64,000 bases of DNA from Dactylonectria macrodidyma (taxonomy: Eukaryota > Ascomycota > Sordariomycetes > Hypocreales > Nectriaceae): positions 310,001-374,000 of the forward strand of contig JAGMUV010000021.1 in NCBI GenBank assembly GCA_020744425.1, given 5' to 3'. A program made the translations under genes and the position numbers. Under the pieces are notes generated by a model, which saw nothing but the letters and a program-made list of their open reading frames with translations, did no database searches and was not told the DNA's origin. This document shows positions 52,478-63,478 of this stretch, one piece after another (the stretch's first letter is position 1; each line of letters starts with the position of its first letter).

Positions 52478-53584
52478 CGCCTACGACACGCGGCCCGCCT
52501 CCAAGCCCTAGATCCGAGGCACCCCCTCACAGCTAGAGCTATCGTCCCAGCCCACAGGCCAGGCCGGAAGCCGAACTACAAGACCCGTCTGCAACGGACT
52601 GCGCTACTTCTCCCGCCCTCGCCTCGGCCAGACCTCCTTCAACGCCATTACAGATCCACCGAATTACACATCCAGCCGAAGGCCAGGGCTGTTCCAGCCT
52701 TCCTTGCCTGGATCGAGACCTTATCTACGGAAGACCTCATCGTTTACTCAGACGGATCCCGATCGCAAGACGGGGCCGCGGGCTACGGGTACGTCATCCA
52801 CTGCAATAAACACTCAATCGGCGAGGGGCTAGCCCGGCTAGGCCCCGTTGAGGTGTTCGACGCAGAAGTGGCTGGGGCCTTAGCAGGCCTACGTCACGCA
52901 ACCAACCTGGCCCAGCCAGGCTCACACATTTACGTCTGCCTTGACAACACGTCAGCAGCGGCTGGCTTGCTAGGCCAGCCGTCGGAATCCTCACAGGCCC
53001 AGTTCCTAGAGTTCCATTCGATCGCACGAGCCCACGGGGCTACATCTGTACGATGGAGCCCTGGCCATAAAGGCATCCCCGGGAACGAGCAGGCCGACAA
53101 GCTGGCCAAAGCAGGAACGGAGCTGCCGGAACCACCCGGCGCGGCCCCGTCCCTCGCTTTCAACCGAAGGAAGGCCAGAGCCCTCCCCCGTACCGCTTTC
53201 AAGGCCTGGTGGCAAGACCATGCCCCAGACTCTTATCAACCCTATATGCTAGAGGCAGCCGCCGCTAGCCCAGCTGAACTGCAGCTTCCCCGGAAGACTC
53301 TTCGCCATCTCTCAGCAGCCCGCTCCGGCCACGGAGACTTTGCTGCATACCACGAGAGATTTGCCCACGATGCAGAGCTTAATTGCTCGTGCGGACGGCG
53401 GAAATCACCCGACCATCCCTTCTATTGCCGCAAGGTTGACCGTCGCCATCGGATAAAGTTAGGCCTTTTTCCGAAGCTGACGATCAATCGCGTAATAGGA
53501 CAAGATTTCGGCGAGTTCGTCGCGATGATAGAGGCAGCAAAATTCTTCGCGGAAATCTGCCCACATCATCGCTCCCTCGCCTAG
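52478..53584 (+). pseudogene. LINE B ORF2 C-terminus: end of RT region and RNase H
   Basis: The frame is open from the nested junction (RLRHAARLQALDPRHPLTAR…RSTELHIQPKARAV) through the same RNase H motifs as LINE A (YSDGSRSQDGAAGYG, VCLDNTSAAAG, SPGHKGIPGNEQAD) to the same C-terminus. Over the 243 residues from MFDAEVAG to the end the predicted protein is identical to LINE A. The missing 5' part makes it inactive. Confidence 0.82.
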
Positions 53585-54155
53585 AACCCCCGGAAGTTGC
53601 GGTGACAGCCGCTTCAGCCCCAGACTCTAGAAATCCACTCTTTCCCCCCCTTTTTTTCCTTTGTCTTTTATTCCTCGGCGTTGTCAAAATGCTCGGCTCG
53701 CGAGGCCGGGCCTGCGACGCGCTACGCTGTATAACAGCCTTGAATGCGGTTTCCCCCTGGTTCCCTTAAAAAATCGGATGCTATTGCAGTCGTCGGGCTG
53801 CGCCCTGAATATCCGCTGACGGATGTCGGGCACGAAATAATAGGTCAAATAGGGCTGCTTAATTGCTAGATGGAAGAGGAAGAAGGATCGCAATCTCGGC
53901 TCGTGGAGGGATGTAATTAGACTTACACGTGACATCGGATTGCGGGTCCGAGCCACGGGCCCGCTGGGCCCGTGGCCCCGGCCCCGGGTCAGTCTTAGCT
54001 ACGCTATCGGCTCCGCCGAAGCTAGCTACCCTGTACCTTGGTTTCTTTAGCTGTAGACTCCAGCCTAGCACGTCGTCTTGCCCCTCGAGGGATTCTGTAG
54101 ACATCTAGATGTCTTCACGACGGTAATTAATCAACAACAACAACAACAACAACAA

Positions 54156-54169
54156 CTGCTGCAATCATG
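54156..54169. repeat. LINE B target duplication, right copy
   Basis: CTGCTGCAATCATG, directly after the (CAA)n tail. Confidence 0.82.
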
Positions 54170-54525
54170 AATTTGTAAACGATATAGATGTGTTGCACAT
54201 CGTAGATTGAAGGTGCATGCCATTATCATCTCGTTAGTGCACCAGGTCCAGCTCTTGCTTTTGACTGTTGCGCAGTTTACGGAGTTTGGCGGCCGACATG
54301 GTGGGGGGAGAAACGATTCAAAATTTGATTCGTCCACAGAATCCGTGGCAATTGATACTTACAGTCGACTATTTTTCGTTGCATCGGCGCCATCTCGGAT
54401 AGTTCCGCAGATAAGCTCAATTCCTTATGCGACTGCGGTGACTTGTCTCGACCCTTTTCCCTTTTCTTCTGTCTTTTAGTCAGTTACGGAGAAACAAACC
54501 AAGCTTCTCTATTCACCACTCTCTT

Positions 54526-54540
54526 ATTGTGTGAGTCACA
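54526..54540. repeat. LINE C target duplication, left copy
   Basis: ATTGTGTGAGTCACA, repeated at 55713-55727. Confidence 0.8.
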
Positions 54541-55712
54541 ACTCTCTCCTGTAAAAATTCTTCCTGACTAGCGGCTGTTAGCACTAGCGTGGAAAATTTC
54601 TCAGGCCCACCAAATTTGGCTGCTGCAGCAGCTGGGTACCCATCGGGTACTAACAGCGCAGTAAAGGAAGGATTGAGAGGGTTGACTTCCTTTACGCAGC
54701 AGCCAAGGTCACAGCCCAAGGGCTCTGGCCACGATCGAAGCCTGCTGCCCTGACCAGCTGGGCAGCTAAGATAGCAGCAGGGTCACAGCACGGCTTGCGG
54801 GGGCCAACGACACCGCTGTGGCTCTTATACATGCTGTAATGCTGGTTCAGACCTCGCAGCAGGTATAGCTATCGCAGCCAACAGCAATCACGACACCAGC
54901 TTCAATCTAGGTGGGCGTCGACCTTTGCCCTGATCTCTGCGACTCGGCACTTAGGTATATAAGGCTATATCTTAGTCTTAGTACCTGCTTAGGCCTCCGG
55001 GCCTGAGCTGCCTTGGCCTCTGGGCCTCGGCACCTGCTTAGGCCTCCGGGCCTAAGCTGCCCTGACCTCTGCGTCTCGGCCCTTAGGTGCATAAGGCCAC
55101 CGCGTCTTAGCACCTGCCTCGGCCTCCGGGCCTTGGCTACTATGACCTCCGGGTCTTATATGCCTTGATCTACGGATCTTGGCTGTTAATCCAGGTCTAT
55201 AGGAAGTCACAGAATCGGGCTGCCTGTAGGCATCAGGGTTCTGGCTTGATGGCCCTGATCAATGGATGCTAGCTGCAGTGGTTTTTCCCTCTATGAGCTC
55301 CCGCGAGGTTTTCCCATCTGCAGTTTTTCCTATCATACGGATCTCGATTTCTGGAGGTTTTGAATGCCGGCAGGCAGGAATAGGAATACTGGAGAATTCC
55401 AAGCTGGTTAATAAATATGGGTATGCCGACACCCGCCCTGACAATCCGCTGACGGATATCGGGCTCGAAATCATAAGTCAAATAGGGCTGCTTAATTGCT
55501 AGATGGAAGAGGAAGAAGGATTGCAGTCTAGGATGGATTGTAGGCCCGAGCTATAGGCCAGTAGTGCCTATAGCCCCCGGCCCCGGGTTATTGTACTTAG
55601 GTTTCTTCAGCTGTTGACACCAGCCTAGCACGTCATCTTGCCCTTAGGGGATTCTGTAGATATCTCTAGTAGATGTCTTCATGACGATAATAAATCAACA
55701 ACAACAACAACA
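54541..55712 (+). mobile_element. LINE C: internally rearranged non-LTR element (1.17 kb)
   Basis: Its 3' ~270 bp (from about 55440) match LINE A/B 3' UTR, including TAATTGCTAGATGGAAGAGG and a (CAA)n tail at 55695-55712. The 5' part shows no RNase H or RT; a short Ala/Gly/Pro frame (PPNLAAAAAGYPSGTNSAV) and a GC-rich tandem repeat occupy it. A perfect 15-bp duplication shows it moved as a unit. Confidence 0.7.
54935..55165 (+). repeat. GC-rich tandem repeat inside LINE C
   Basis: Units contain GGCCTCCGGGCCT and CACCTGCTTAGGCC (54986, 55038, 55116). A longer ~120-bp period is visible: CTCTGCGACTCGGCACTTAG (54937) versus CTCTGCGTCTCGGCCCTTAG (55068). Possibly a repetitive 5' UTR promoter of the LINE. 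Confidence 0.6.
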
Positions 55713-55727
55713 ATTGTGTGAGTCACA
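55713..55727. repeat. LINE C target duplication, right copy
   Basis: ATTGTGTGAGTCACA directly after the tail. Confidence 0.8.
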
Positions 55728-56052
55728 TAAGCACCCCACAACTCGGCGGAAACGGGAAGGGAGAATAGGGGGTTGAGATTACGCGAAGTCACGAGACCCC
55801 CCTAGTAATGCATGTTGATGACAGCTGCATAAACTTCCACACTAAGTGGGACACAATCGGCCGATCATCCCGCGAGCCCCAAGTATCTCCGCAAGATAAC
55901 AGGAAAAGATTGCGCGTGTTGTCATCCGTCTGCATTAGTGTCGACCTGATCGTTATAACCCGCCCTCACACCCCCCTCCCATACTGAAAAGTCTGCATAG
56001 ATTTATCGATGTATGATAAAGAGTATACAACTACTATAGATGCAAGTCCATA

Positions 56053-56600
<548 letters not shown>

Positions 56601-56809
56601 TATTGCTAGTGTCCTGTCCGAACTCGTTCTTCAGCACCCGACTACTCGCGGCATAATCGTTCCGCACGATTGCAAGATTTCTAATCCCGATTTCTAAGCC
56701 TGATTTCTAAGCTAGATTTCTAAACTAGACTAGACTTCTAAGCTATATTTAATCAGAAACGAAGTTCCTGGAAGAAACTGAAAAGCCAAAACTATGCCTT
56801 CACACGCCG

Positions 56810-57720
56810 ACTTCGACTCTGACTCAACGAAGCCAATGCCGACACAAAATGGCGAGAAATGAGACATCCAAAGTTGCAAATACGTCACTGACATCATTGG
56901 CCATGGAAATTGATCCAACATACCCGGGCACGATCATGAGAGTGGTGCTGGCTGGCGAATCCATTCTAAACATATTTTTTTTCGGACTACCGTACATATT
57001 TTCTCCACATTCAACCCTGCGACGCCACTTTTTACCCGAATCCACCACGAATGCTGGCGCGTGGCCTTCTGCTGAAGCCTCTTCCCTTATGCAGTGGCTC
57101 GGCACACCCATGTTGGCCATAACGGTCGTGATGTTGCTTGCAATTCCCAACAAGCCAGGAGCCATTGAAGCAAGGCGGATTGTGTACATTTTGTTGGCCG
57201 TGCTAGAAGCCATGTGGATTGTACTTGTACTATGGCAAGCGTGGGTTGCAGGCGAGGATGGTAGTGGCCTGCGTTCTTCGGCATTGATGTATTACATGGC
57301 TGTGCCAATGACCGGATGGCTATTGTTCAGGTCTTGGGTATTACTTATAAAGCCTCACTGGATGGGAAGGTATGGGGCAAAGGTGGAATAGTAGGAGGCC
57401 GTTCGGGCTTCTTGGCCATGTTTACTAAGCCTGCAACTGCGTCAAACGGGCAGCCAACGCCTAACAGGCATATGTACAGAGCGAAGGCTAAGAAGCAGAC
57501 GCTATAGTGGCAAGTCACTTACCAACCGTACAACTCCCAAATCCCAATACACATTGATCTCTAATATCTCCCTAAAGCTGTAGCGTGGTTCTTATCCATC
57601 CACCGGTCACCTCTTTCAACTTCCACGCCGAAGAACACAACCCAACCTGTCTAGCAAACGCCCAAGTCGAGCTCCTCAACTAGATATCGAATGGGTTGAC
57701 GATCCTGGCTCGAAGGCAAT
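56810..57720 (+). repeat. Inverted duplicated segment, copy 2 (partner 35715-36620)
   Basis: Carries the membrane-protein gene and the trailing SKRPSRAPQLDIEWVDDP coding remnant in the same order as the partner, opposite strand. Confidence 0.65.
56849..57391 (+). CDS. 4-TM membrane protein, unknown function (180 aa)
   Basis: Intronless, ATG at 56849. Hydrophobic segments fall at about 30-50 (IMRVVLAGESILNIFFFGLP), 87-108 (MLAITVVMLLAIP), 112-134 (IVYILLAVLEAMWIVLVLWQ) and 145-167 (MYYMAVPMTGWLLFRSWVLL), with a short basic tail. No signal peptide or known family; small fungal membrane proteins of this layout are common and mostly uncharacterised. The paralogue at 36070-36609 is broken, so this is the candidate functional copy. 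Frame clean; RIP-like stops absent. Confidence 0.6.
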   Translation: MARNETSKVANTSLTSLAMEIDPTYPGTIMRVVLAGESILNIFFFGLPYIFSPHSTLRRHFLPESTTNAGAWPSAEASSLMQWLGTPMLAITVVMLLAIPNKPGAIEARRIVYILLAVLEAMWIVLVLWQAWVAGEDGSGLRSSALMYYMAVPMTGWLLFRSWVLLIKPHWMGRYGAKVE

Positions 57721-57890
57721 TTTGTGGCTTAACACTGTGGCTTATTCACTATCCAGGACGGGCCACCTTGGCGCCAGTTTCTTTCTCAAGAGAGAGAGAC
57801 CGATCGAGGGAACCTGTCCACTTTTTCACGACGATGGCCCGCCAACTTGTTGTAAGAAGGATGATCAAGAAAATGCTCGCTGGACTACCG
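57655..57890 (+). pseudogene. NACHT-domain fragment of an NLR
   Basis: NTVAYSLSRTGHLGASFFLK in one frame and FFTTMARQLVVRR in the next match the segment that follows the P-loop in fungal NACHT proteins (…GASFFFKRGE…FFTTIARQL). The P-loop itself is degenerate. One frameshift between the two pieces. Confidence 0.55.
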
Positions 57891-57936
57891 GCGCAGACGA
57901 CGGAGTCGATGTGGATCCGGATGTGGAATACGGTGA

Positions 57937-58251
57937 ATGGCGGGCCACAAACACATTTGCGTATGGTGCGATGTTGTTTTCGTGGCACTGTATCATAAGG
58001 ACTTCCGGAGAACGGGTCAAGTCAAGCTGATCCACCGATACTTGCCGCGGGAAGTGAGCGAGTTATTGATATGGTACATGTGGCTTATGCTGGGTGTTTG
58101 GCAGCAATCGCAGGGTATCGTCAAGGGGGCGGACAGGTGTAGCGTATTTTTGTGGGCTGACGAGATCACCAGTCGGACGGAGTACTGGGAAAGTGTCAAG
58201 CCATTCGATGTGGCTTCCCGAATAACTTCATCAGGCCCGCCCCGAAGGTAA
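57937..58251 (+). pseudogene. Telomere-linked-helicase-like (RecQ/C2H2) fragment
   Basis: The frame ALYHKDFRRTGQVKLIHRYL followed by PREVSELLIWYMWLM matches the region upstream of the helicase core in fungal telomere-linked RecQ-type proteins (…HRYLPREVGELLVWYLWLV…). Downstream coding-like pieces in shifted frames (RGLRIGPIVHPWM, ASNKGCSGRPFAMTT) continue to ~58,450. It is fused directly to the NACHT fragment. Confidence 0.45.
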
Positions 58252-58934
58252 GGGGACTGCGAATAGGCCCGATTGTTCATCCTTGGATGGTGTGACCACC
58301 ATGAAGCAATTTGGCTCGCGCGGCGTAGCCAGCAACAAAGGATGCAGCGGACGACCTTTTGCGATGACTACGGCTGTCGGCTGGCGACCATTCGTGCCGA
58401 CATCGTTTCAGACTTGACCGTATCGAGCGGACTTTCGAGGGAATTTCCCGCTGTCTCCTAATGGCCGGAGTGGAAGATTATAGGTGCTCGTTCAACTCGT
58501 GCCGTGTCATAGCCTCATTATTCTTGGAGCGGGGAATACATTAGCCGATGTTGCAATCTGGTATCTTGGCGTTACAGATCGGTTGTCCTTGTTGCCAGCA
58601 TAGTGGGGACAGTCTTGCATCCTCTATTACAAAACATGAATTCTACTCCGTGCATTGTCTTGCAGAAATTGTACACGTGTACCAAGTACCTTATCTACGC
58701 TACTAGGGAGGCTGTGTCGATCGCAGAAGTTAGAGTTTGTGTCTCGATCGCGGGGGACCAATAACCAATAGGTTCCTGCATGTAAGCAATCCACATTTAA
58801 CCGAACCGTTTCCCTGCTTACCAAATCTAGACCGGCGTTCTCTCGGCCATCACGATGCCGGGATGGATACTTCACCGAACGGCGACGCTTCCTCAGCGAT
58901 CAGGCTATAGCAGATGCCGCAGCAGTTAGAGGTA

Positions 58935-59258
58935 ATCGGCCCAAAAGATGGCTGGATTGGTGTGATAAACACTGGGACGAGGAGACGGCTCCAGAATCGT
59001 CTCAACCAAAGGGCTTACAGCCAGTCCATCCTCTCGAGAGATGACGCGTGAAGATTGGCGACTAATCGGGTGGCTTGATAAGGAAGACGGAAGCGGCAGC
59101 AAGCGCATGACCTTGTCGATGTTGAAGAAGACTCAGTTGAGAAACCCAACCTGATCGTCTAGGGCAGTCCTACTGATCCCGGAGCCTGGGAGGCAACCGT
59201 GCCATTTTTACGCAATTGGGTTGGATTCTGCGAGATTGTCAGGAGCTCTTTGACTTAA
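58935..59258 (+). pseudogene. bZIP-DUF3425 pseudogene with internal deletion
   Basis: GPKDGWIGVINTGTRRRLQN followed by RLNQRAYSQS is a clean bZIP basic region. After ~120 bp of decayed sequence the DUF3425 end appears: LIV-stop-GSPTDPGAWEATVPFL and NWVGFCEIVRSS. The stop is TAG where TGG is expected, and the DUF3425 middle is missing. Confidence 0.65.
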
Positions 59259-60169
59259 CTACTTACTGGTGCGAGACACGGGAAGAAAAGAAGCTGATTT
59301 TCGAGAGACCAATGACCACCTGAGAATGTTGGTCTACTCTCCTGTAATCGTGGCGCAGAATCAAAGCACAAGATTTTGAGCTGGACCTTGTCATTTCTAA
59401 CGAGCTCAATGGCAACAAGGAAGCGTTGTATGGAGCGGAAGCATCGGCGTTGTGACTGGCACCCAAAGAGACTACGGCCAACGTGCTGGTATTCTCTCTG
59501 CATTCTGGGAAATAGCACAGAAGTAGAGACAACCCGCAACCGCCGGATAGGTTCGGTGGCGTATTAGGGGGCACGGTGAAGATCCCCAAGGCTGCCGCGT
59601 CATGCAGAGATGGCGATCGCCACGGATCAGTGTCCGCCGGGCCGAGCGAAGGAAACACCGGTACATTCCTCATTCGATGTATGCAAGTGGCGTCCCCGGG
59701 TGCTTCATGAGAGGCTGTGTTTACCAGCAAAACCTGCCTTTCAGGGGGCTCTTTCAAGAGATAGCTGTTCACTAGTAAGCTGTTATTTGGGCTAGGATGA
59801 CGTGTTCAGCGTTATCTTCCCCTGCCACTACCTTCTCCATAAGGAACCCGCCAAGCTCTTGGTTTGGTACCATTCGGTGTTTGCTCGGGGGCGGTATGAC
59901 TTCGGCATCTAAAAGCGTTATACGCGTGTCAATTGGGGCTGTGTTTGAGATGTGATGATGCCTCGGCACATGTAGATCTACAAGCTTTTATGGCGTTATC
60001 GCCGGACTGCTGATCTATCCCAGGTCTGTACGTCCCGGTTCAGCCTCCTTCGAGACATTTAAATATGGATGCGTTCTGTCCGGGTCTGGGTCTGCCGCAA
60101 AGTACCACAGTCAGTTTCCTCGTCCGATCCTTTCACCAGTAGAACACAACTCTGTTGTTCCCAAGCGCC
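59259..60169. other. Intergenic upstream of the alpha/beta hydrolase
   Basis: No gene supported; overlapping frames on the reverse strand have no motif. Confidence 0.35.
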
Positions 60170-61168
60170 ATGACTGCTACGGGCTATTTCCAAGTCGGTA
60201 CCCTTTTCAAGTGTGTCCTTCTGTTTGCAGAACTAGCTACGGCTGTGCTGCAGCCCCAATGGGTCCACTTCGATAGCGACGGAATTTCCATCGCAGCGCA
60301 TCTCTATGTACCAGCAACAAACTCGACGGGCAACATTTCACGCCCCGCAATCGTGGTCGGTCATCCACACGGGGGAGTCAAGGAGCAAACCGCAGGCCTC
60401 TACGCCCGCCAGATTGCTGAGCGAACCGGCTTTATCTCACTTGCCTTCGATGCGGCCTACCAAGGCGAAAGCGGAGGGCTGCCACGCTATCTTGAAGATC
60501 CCTATCAGCGCGCAAACGATGTCAGGAACGCGGTCACTTATCTCACTACTTTGGACACAGTTGATCCAGAGCGCATTGGGGTCCTCGGCGTATGCGCCTC
60601 CGGAGGCTATGTGCCTTTTGCTGCGCAGACCGACAAGCGCATGAAAGCTGTGGCGACGGTCAGTGGGATCGACCTGGGAACGCTGTATTCCGAAGGCTTT
60701 CGTAGCTACGGTGGTCCAATGCTCCCTAACTTGGACGGGCAGCTTCTAGAAGCGAATCGTCAGCGTACTCTCGAAGCGAAAGGTGCGAATCCGTACCTGA
60801 CGCGTATCTTCCCTCAGACCGCCGCCAACGTTACGCCCGAATTGCCGGTGTTTTATCAGGAGTCATACGATTATTACCAAACACCTAGGGGTCATGTGGA
60901 TACAGCACCCAATTGGCACCTCTGGCGTAGTCTGGATTTGATTGCCACCTATCGTTCCTACGCCTATATGCAGCTGATTTCGCCGCGTCCCTTGCTCATG
61001 ATTGCCGGCTCCGATGCCGATACTCTCTACTTCAGTCAGGTGGCCATTGAACAAGCCGAGGACTCAAAGGAGCTTTATATCATTCCCGGTCTAACACACA
61101 TCGACCTTTACGACCACACCAACCAGAGTACCCCCAAGTTAGTAGACTTCTTTATGACACATTTGTGA
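60170..61168 (+). CDS. Alpha/beta hydrolase, dienelactone-hydrolase/X-Pro-peptidase-like (332 aa)
   Basis: Intronless enzyme. Residues 9-27 (QVGTLFKCVLLFAELATAVL) form a signal peptide or anchor, so it is probably secreted or membrane-attached. HPHGGVKEQ supplies the oxyanion-hole side, the nucleophile elbow is GVCASGGYVPFA (C-A-S-G-G, Ser near residue 147), acid in IAGSDADTLYF and His in IPGLTHIDLYD near the end. Length is normal for this fold. N-x-S/T sites (NSTGNIS, ANVT) agree with secretion. Closest in pattern to the bacterial/fungal YcjY-type hydrolases; the substrate is unknown. Start at the first ATG after a CT-rich leader. Confidence 0.85.
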   Translation: MTATGYFQVGTLFKCVLLFAELATAVLQPQWVHFDSDGISIAAHLYVPATNSTGNISRPAIVVGHPHGGVKEQTAGLYARQIAERTGFISLAFDAAYQGESGGLPRYLEDPYQRANDVRNAVTYLTTLDTVDPERIGVLGVCASGGYVPFAAQTDKRMKAVATVSGIDLGTLYSEGFRSYGGPMLPNLDGQLLEANRQRTLEAKGANPYLTRIFPQTAANVTPELPVFYQESYDYYQTPRGHVDTAPNWHLWRSLDLIATYRSYAYMQLISPRPLLMIAGSDADTLYFSQVAIEQAEDSKELYIIPGLTHIDLYDHTNQSTPKLVDFFMTHL

Positions 61169-61998
61169 GCTTCTAAGTCGGGCCATCATTCGTTACCCAA
61201 TGTACGATAGACTTGTAGTTCCAAGACGTCCCTAGTCGTATTCTTGTCTATTTTTCTAAGATATGCTACGGCATCGCAGGGCAATCTCGAGATACATGCT
61301 GGTAGCCTAGGGGGCTGGAAAAGTATTAGTCCAATCAGTCGACTTCTACAGATCATAGACATCATACAACAACTAAAGTTAGGGAATAAACTTTAGCTGA
61401 GAGAAATGTCTTGACTGTTCTAATGATGGCGTCTCGGATACACATCGTTGACCGTGCTCCTTCTAACCCATGATTTCCCCCGCTAACCAACCGTCCACAC
61501 TAACCATGAAAGTCGTTTAGAATTACTGAACCACGAAAGCGGAGGCGGCATCTGCATTTAGTCGTCGCGATATAGCAAGCACGCCGTTCTAGCGTACCCT
61601 TGAGCCTTTTAGTTTAACCAGGGATAACGCTTGCTGATCCTCGCGTAACCTGTCTGGCTTGGCCCGTAGTTTTAGCTTCGTGATAGATGCTCTCCACCAC
61701 AATAGCAGGGCGATCACGGCTCCAGGGTCGTTGGATTTGGCGACACTATCTTGATTGAAGGTGAGAGGGATATAGAAACTAATCCATACGGCCTGGTTCA
61801 TTGGTCTCACAGGAGCGGCAGCAGTCGTGCTAACACTTGCTTGCGATTGCATGGGCGAAGACAAAGACAGGGGAGCTATAATGTACTCCCCGCCATTATG
61901 CCCTTCAGGCCTCCTCGTTGTCATAGTTCTAAGTTTGTTCTTCTCTAGACAAGTGACCCCAAGTAAGGGTGCTTTAGATATTTTAAGTACAGCCAAAA
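61169..61998. other. Intergenic
   Basis: No gene supported. A 135-codon reverse frame (61996-61589) lacks recognisable features. Confidence 0.35.
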
Positions 61999-62670
61999 TT
62001 ATATGCCCCTCCTATCAATATCGTCCAATATCGCTTGCAAGATGACCCTCGCCCTCCGTAGGTCTGGTGCCTCCCTCTCCCAAAATCTCAAACCCGCAAT
62101 GACGGTGTTAACGCCATCTCTCCAGACCGGTGGCAGTCTCACACGGCGGCTTTTAACAGCCGCAAGGATGAGCAGCGACTCGGCAAATATCTTGCGGTTT
62201 TGATACCAGGTTCCGTGGTGGCGGTGGCGATGGCTGCCTCGCAGCGTGTGTTGCAGGCAAGCGTTGAGACAGCGCTCGACGTATGGGTCGATGACGTGTC
62301 GGCTTGAGTCGGGTGTCGATTCATGGATTGCGAGGTAGAGGAAGGGGCGGTGGATGCGCTCGCGGATTTCGAGGAGGCGGAGTTGGAGGAGCGAGCGTAG
62401 CTCCTCAGACCCGACGCTTGGATACGCGGGATCGGGAGCGGCGACGAGTTTTGGAATATGGTTATGCCCGGAAGGGTGTTAGAGATGAGTTGTGGTCAAG
62501 GTGAAGCGAAGGGCGGAAGATACCATTGTGTGAGCTGCAGATCAAGCTCTTCGGCGACTCGTATCATCCGCTCGATGGGGATCGACAGCCACGAGCTTGG
62601 ATCGTCCTGATAGAACGTGTTGACCAGCCTATTTGCGATTCGACGGACAGCTATGTCGGACAGGTAATAT
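61999..62670 (-). pseudogene. C-terminal part of a Zn2Cys6 transcription factor
   Basis: Reverse strand, two exon pieces (about 62670-62524 and 62416-61999) joined by a 107-nt GTATCT...CCAAG intron that restores LTQCVGSEELRSLLQL. Family pattern: DDPSSWLSIPIERMIRVAEE, RIHRPFLYLAIHES, the HRHHGTWYQNRKIF segment, LLILAAVKSRRVRLP, WRDGVNTVIAGLRFWEREAP, normal stop at 61999. The DNA-binding domain and most of the fungal_trans region are missing; the upstream side is joined to a Fot1-like transposase. Confidence 0.6.
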
Positions 62671-63478
62671 CCCCATCGGCTGGATTCTCAGGTTGCGTTT
62701 GGGGTAAAAATACCTTCCCTAGCCACTCGACAGCAATATCATTGCTTGTCCACCCGTTTTCCGAAAAGGTAACATGCCAGCCAGGATGCTTAGCTAGGAA
62801 ATCCTTCTTGAACCATTGTTCTTGGATACTTTTGGCCTTGAAGATGACCAGGGGGTTCAAAGCGACCCCGAGCGCCGAGATGCACTCCACAATAGACGTC
62901 CAAGTCCGGGTATTTATCGTTTTGACTGGTACCGCGTTAGGGTTCTCCTGCGAGGAGCCGATAACAAGCCCGTTAATGCCTTGGCCCTCCATAATGCCGC
63001 CCTCGTCGGCGTTGTACCTCCGCCGGGGAGGGATCCAGCTCACAGTCTCGTATAGGTTGAACAAGTGCCTGATATTATCTGGAGTGGCCGCATTTATACG
63101 TTTCCAGTCAGTTCGACGGCCTAACTTTGTCTTGACGGCCAAATGGCGCTCCACGAAGTGACTGGACCACTTCCTCCCTAGGGGCTTATGGTCACCTTGT
63201 TGTTTAAGCACGCTGCTAGCGATTGCTCGCACTTGTGCGTGTGTTGGCGCGTAACCGAGGGCCTCCTGCCGCAAAATCCATTGCTTAAGATGTTATTCCT
63301 GATTGGCCGTGAGCCGCTGTTGGTCGTCGTGTGCCGTACGTTGAGGCTGGGCACCATTAAGGCGGGCACGAAGTGTCCCTCTTGGTACTCCATGGCGTGT
63401 GGCAGGGGTCCTGACGGCAACCCCATTCCTGACGTCCACGATGGCGTTTTGTAGGTCCTGCTCAGTATATTCAGGCAT
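62650..63478 (-). pseudogene. Fot1/pogo-like transposase, truncated and RIPped
   Basis: Reverse strand: HTH_psq start MPEYTEQDLQNAIVDVRNGV, then a TAA stop where CAA (Gln) is expected (ANQE-stop-HLKQWI), then LGYAPTHAQVRAIASSVLKQ, first DDE motif YNADEGGIMEGQG (NxDE) and HVTFSENGWTSNDIAVEWLG. The frame ends at 62651 after VFLPQTQPENPADG, before the second and third Asp motifs. Similar to, but clearly diverged from, the intact Fot1 copy at 50.6 kb. Confidence 0.75.

Larger units (their letters stand above)
50594..54155 (+). mobile_element. LINE B: 5'-truncated non-LTR element carrying a nested Fot1
   Basis: The LINE pieces are 50594-50598 and 52478-54155, flanked by a perfect 14-bp duplication and ending in (CAA)n at 54132-54155. 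Across the nested transposon the LINE frame reads on (IRLRHAARLQALDPRHPL), so Fot1 landed inside coding sequence a few bases from the truncation point. The 3' UTR matches LINE A with scattered substitutions. Confidence 0.82.
50553..55975 (+). repeat. Dispersed repeat copy III, split by LINE B and LINE C
   Basis: Remaining pieces: ~50553-50593, 54156-54540 and 55728-55975. Rejoining them reproduces the order seen in copies I and II (GTCGCGAGGAGA…TGCACCAGG…GATAGTTCCGCAGATAAG…ACCAAGCTTCTCTATTCACC…GCACCCCACAACTCGGCG…CTGCATTAGTGTCGACCTGA). It stops before the ATG position of the bZIP gene. Confidence 0.7.

Noticed and set aside
54120..54160. (CAA)n runs at 29.8, 54.1 and 55.7 kb as independent microsatellites
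   Set aside because: All three are LINE 3' tails bordered by exact target duplications.
61589..61996. 135-codon reverse frame after the transcription-factor remnant
   Set aside because: No domain, low-complexity stretches and no promoter or splice support.
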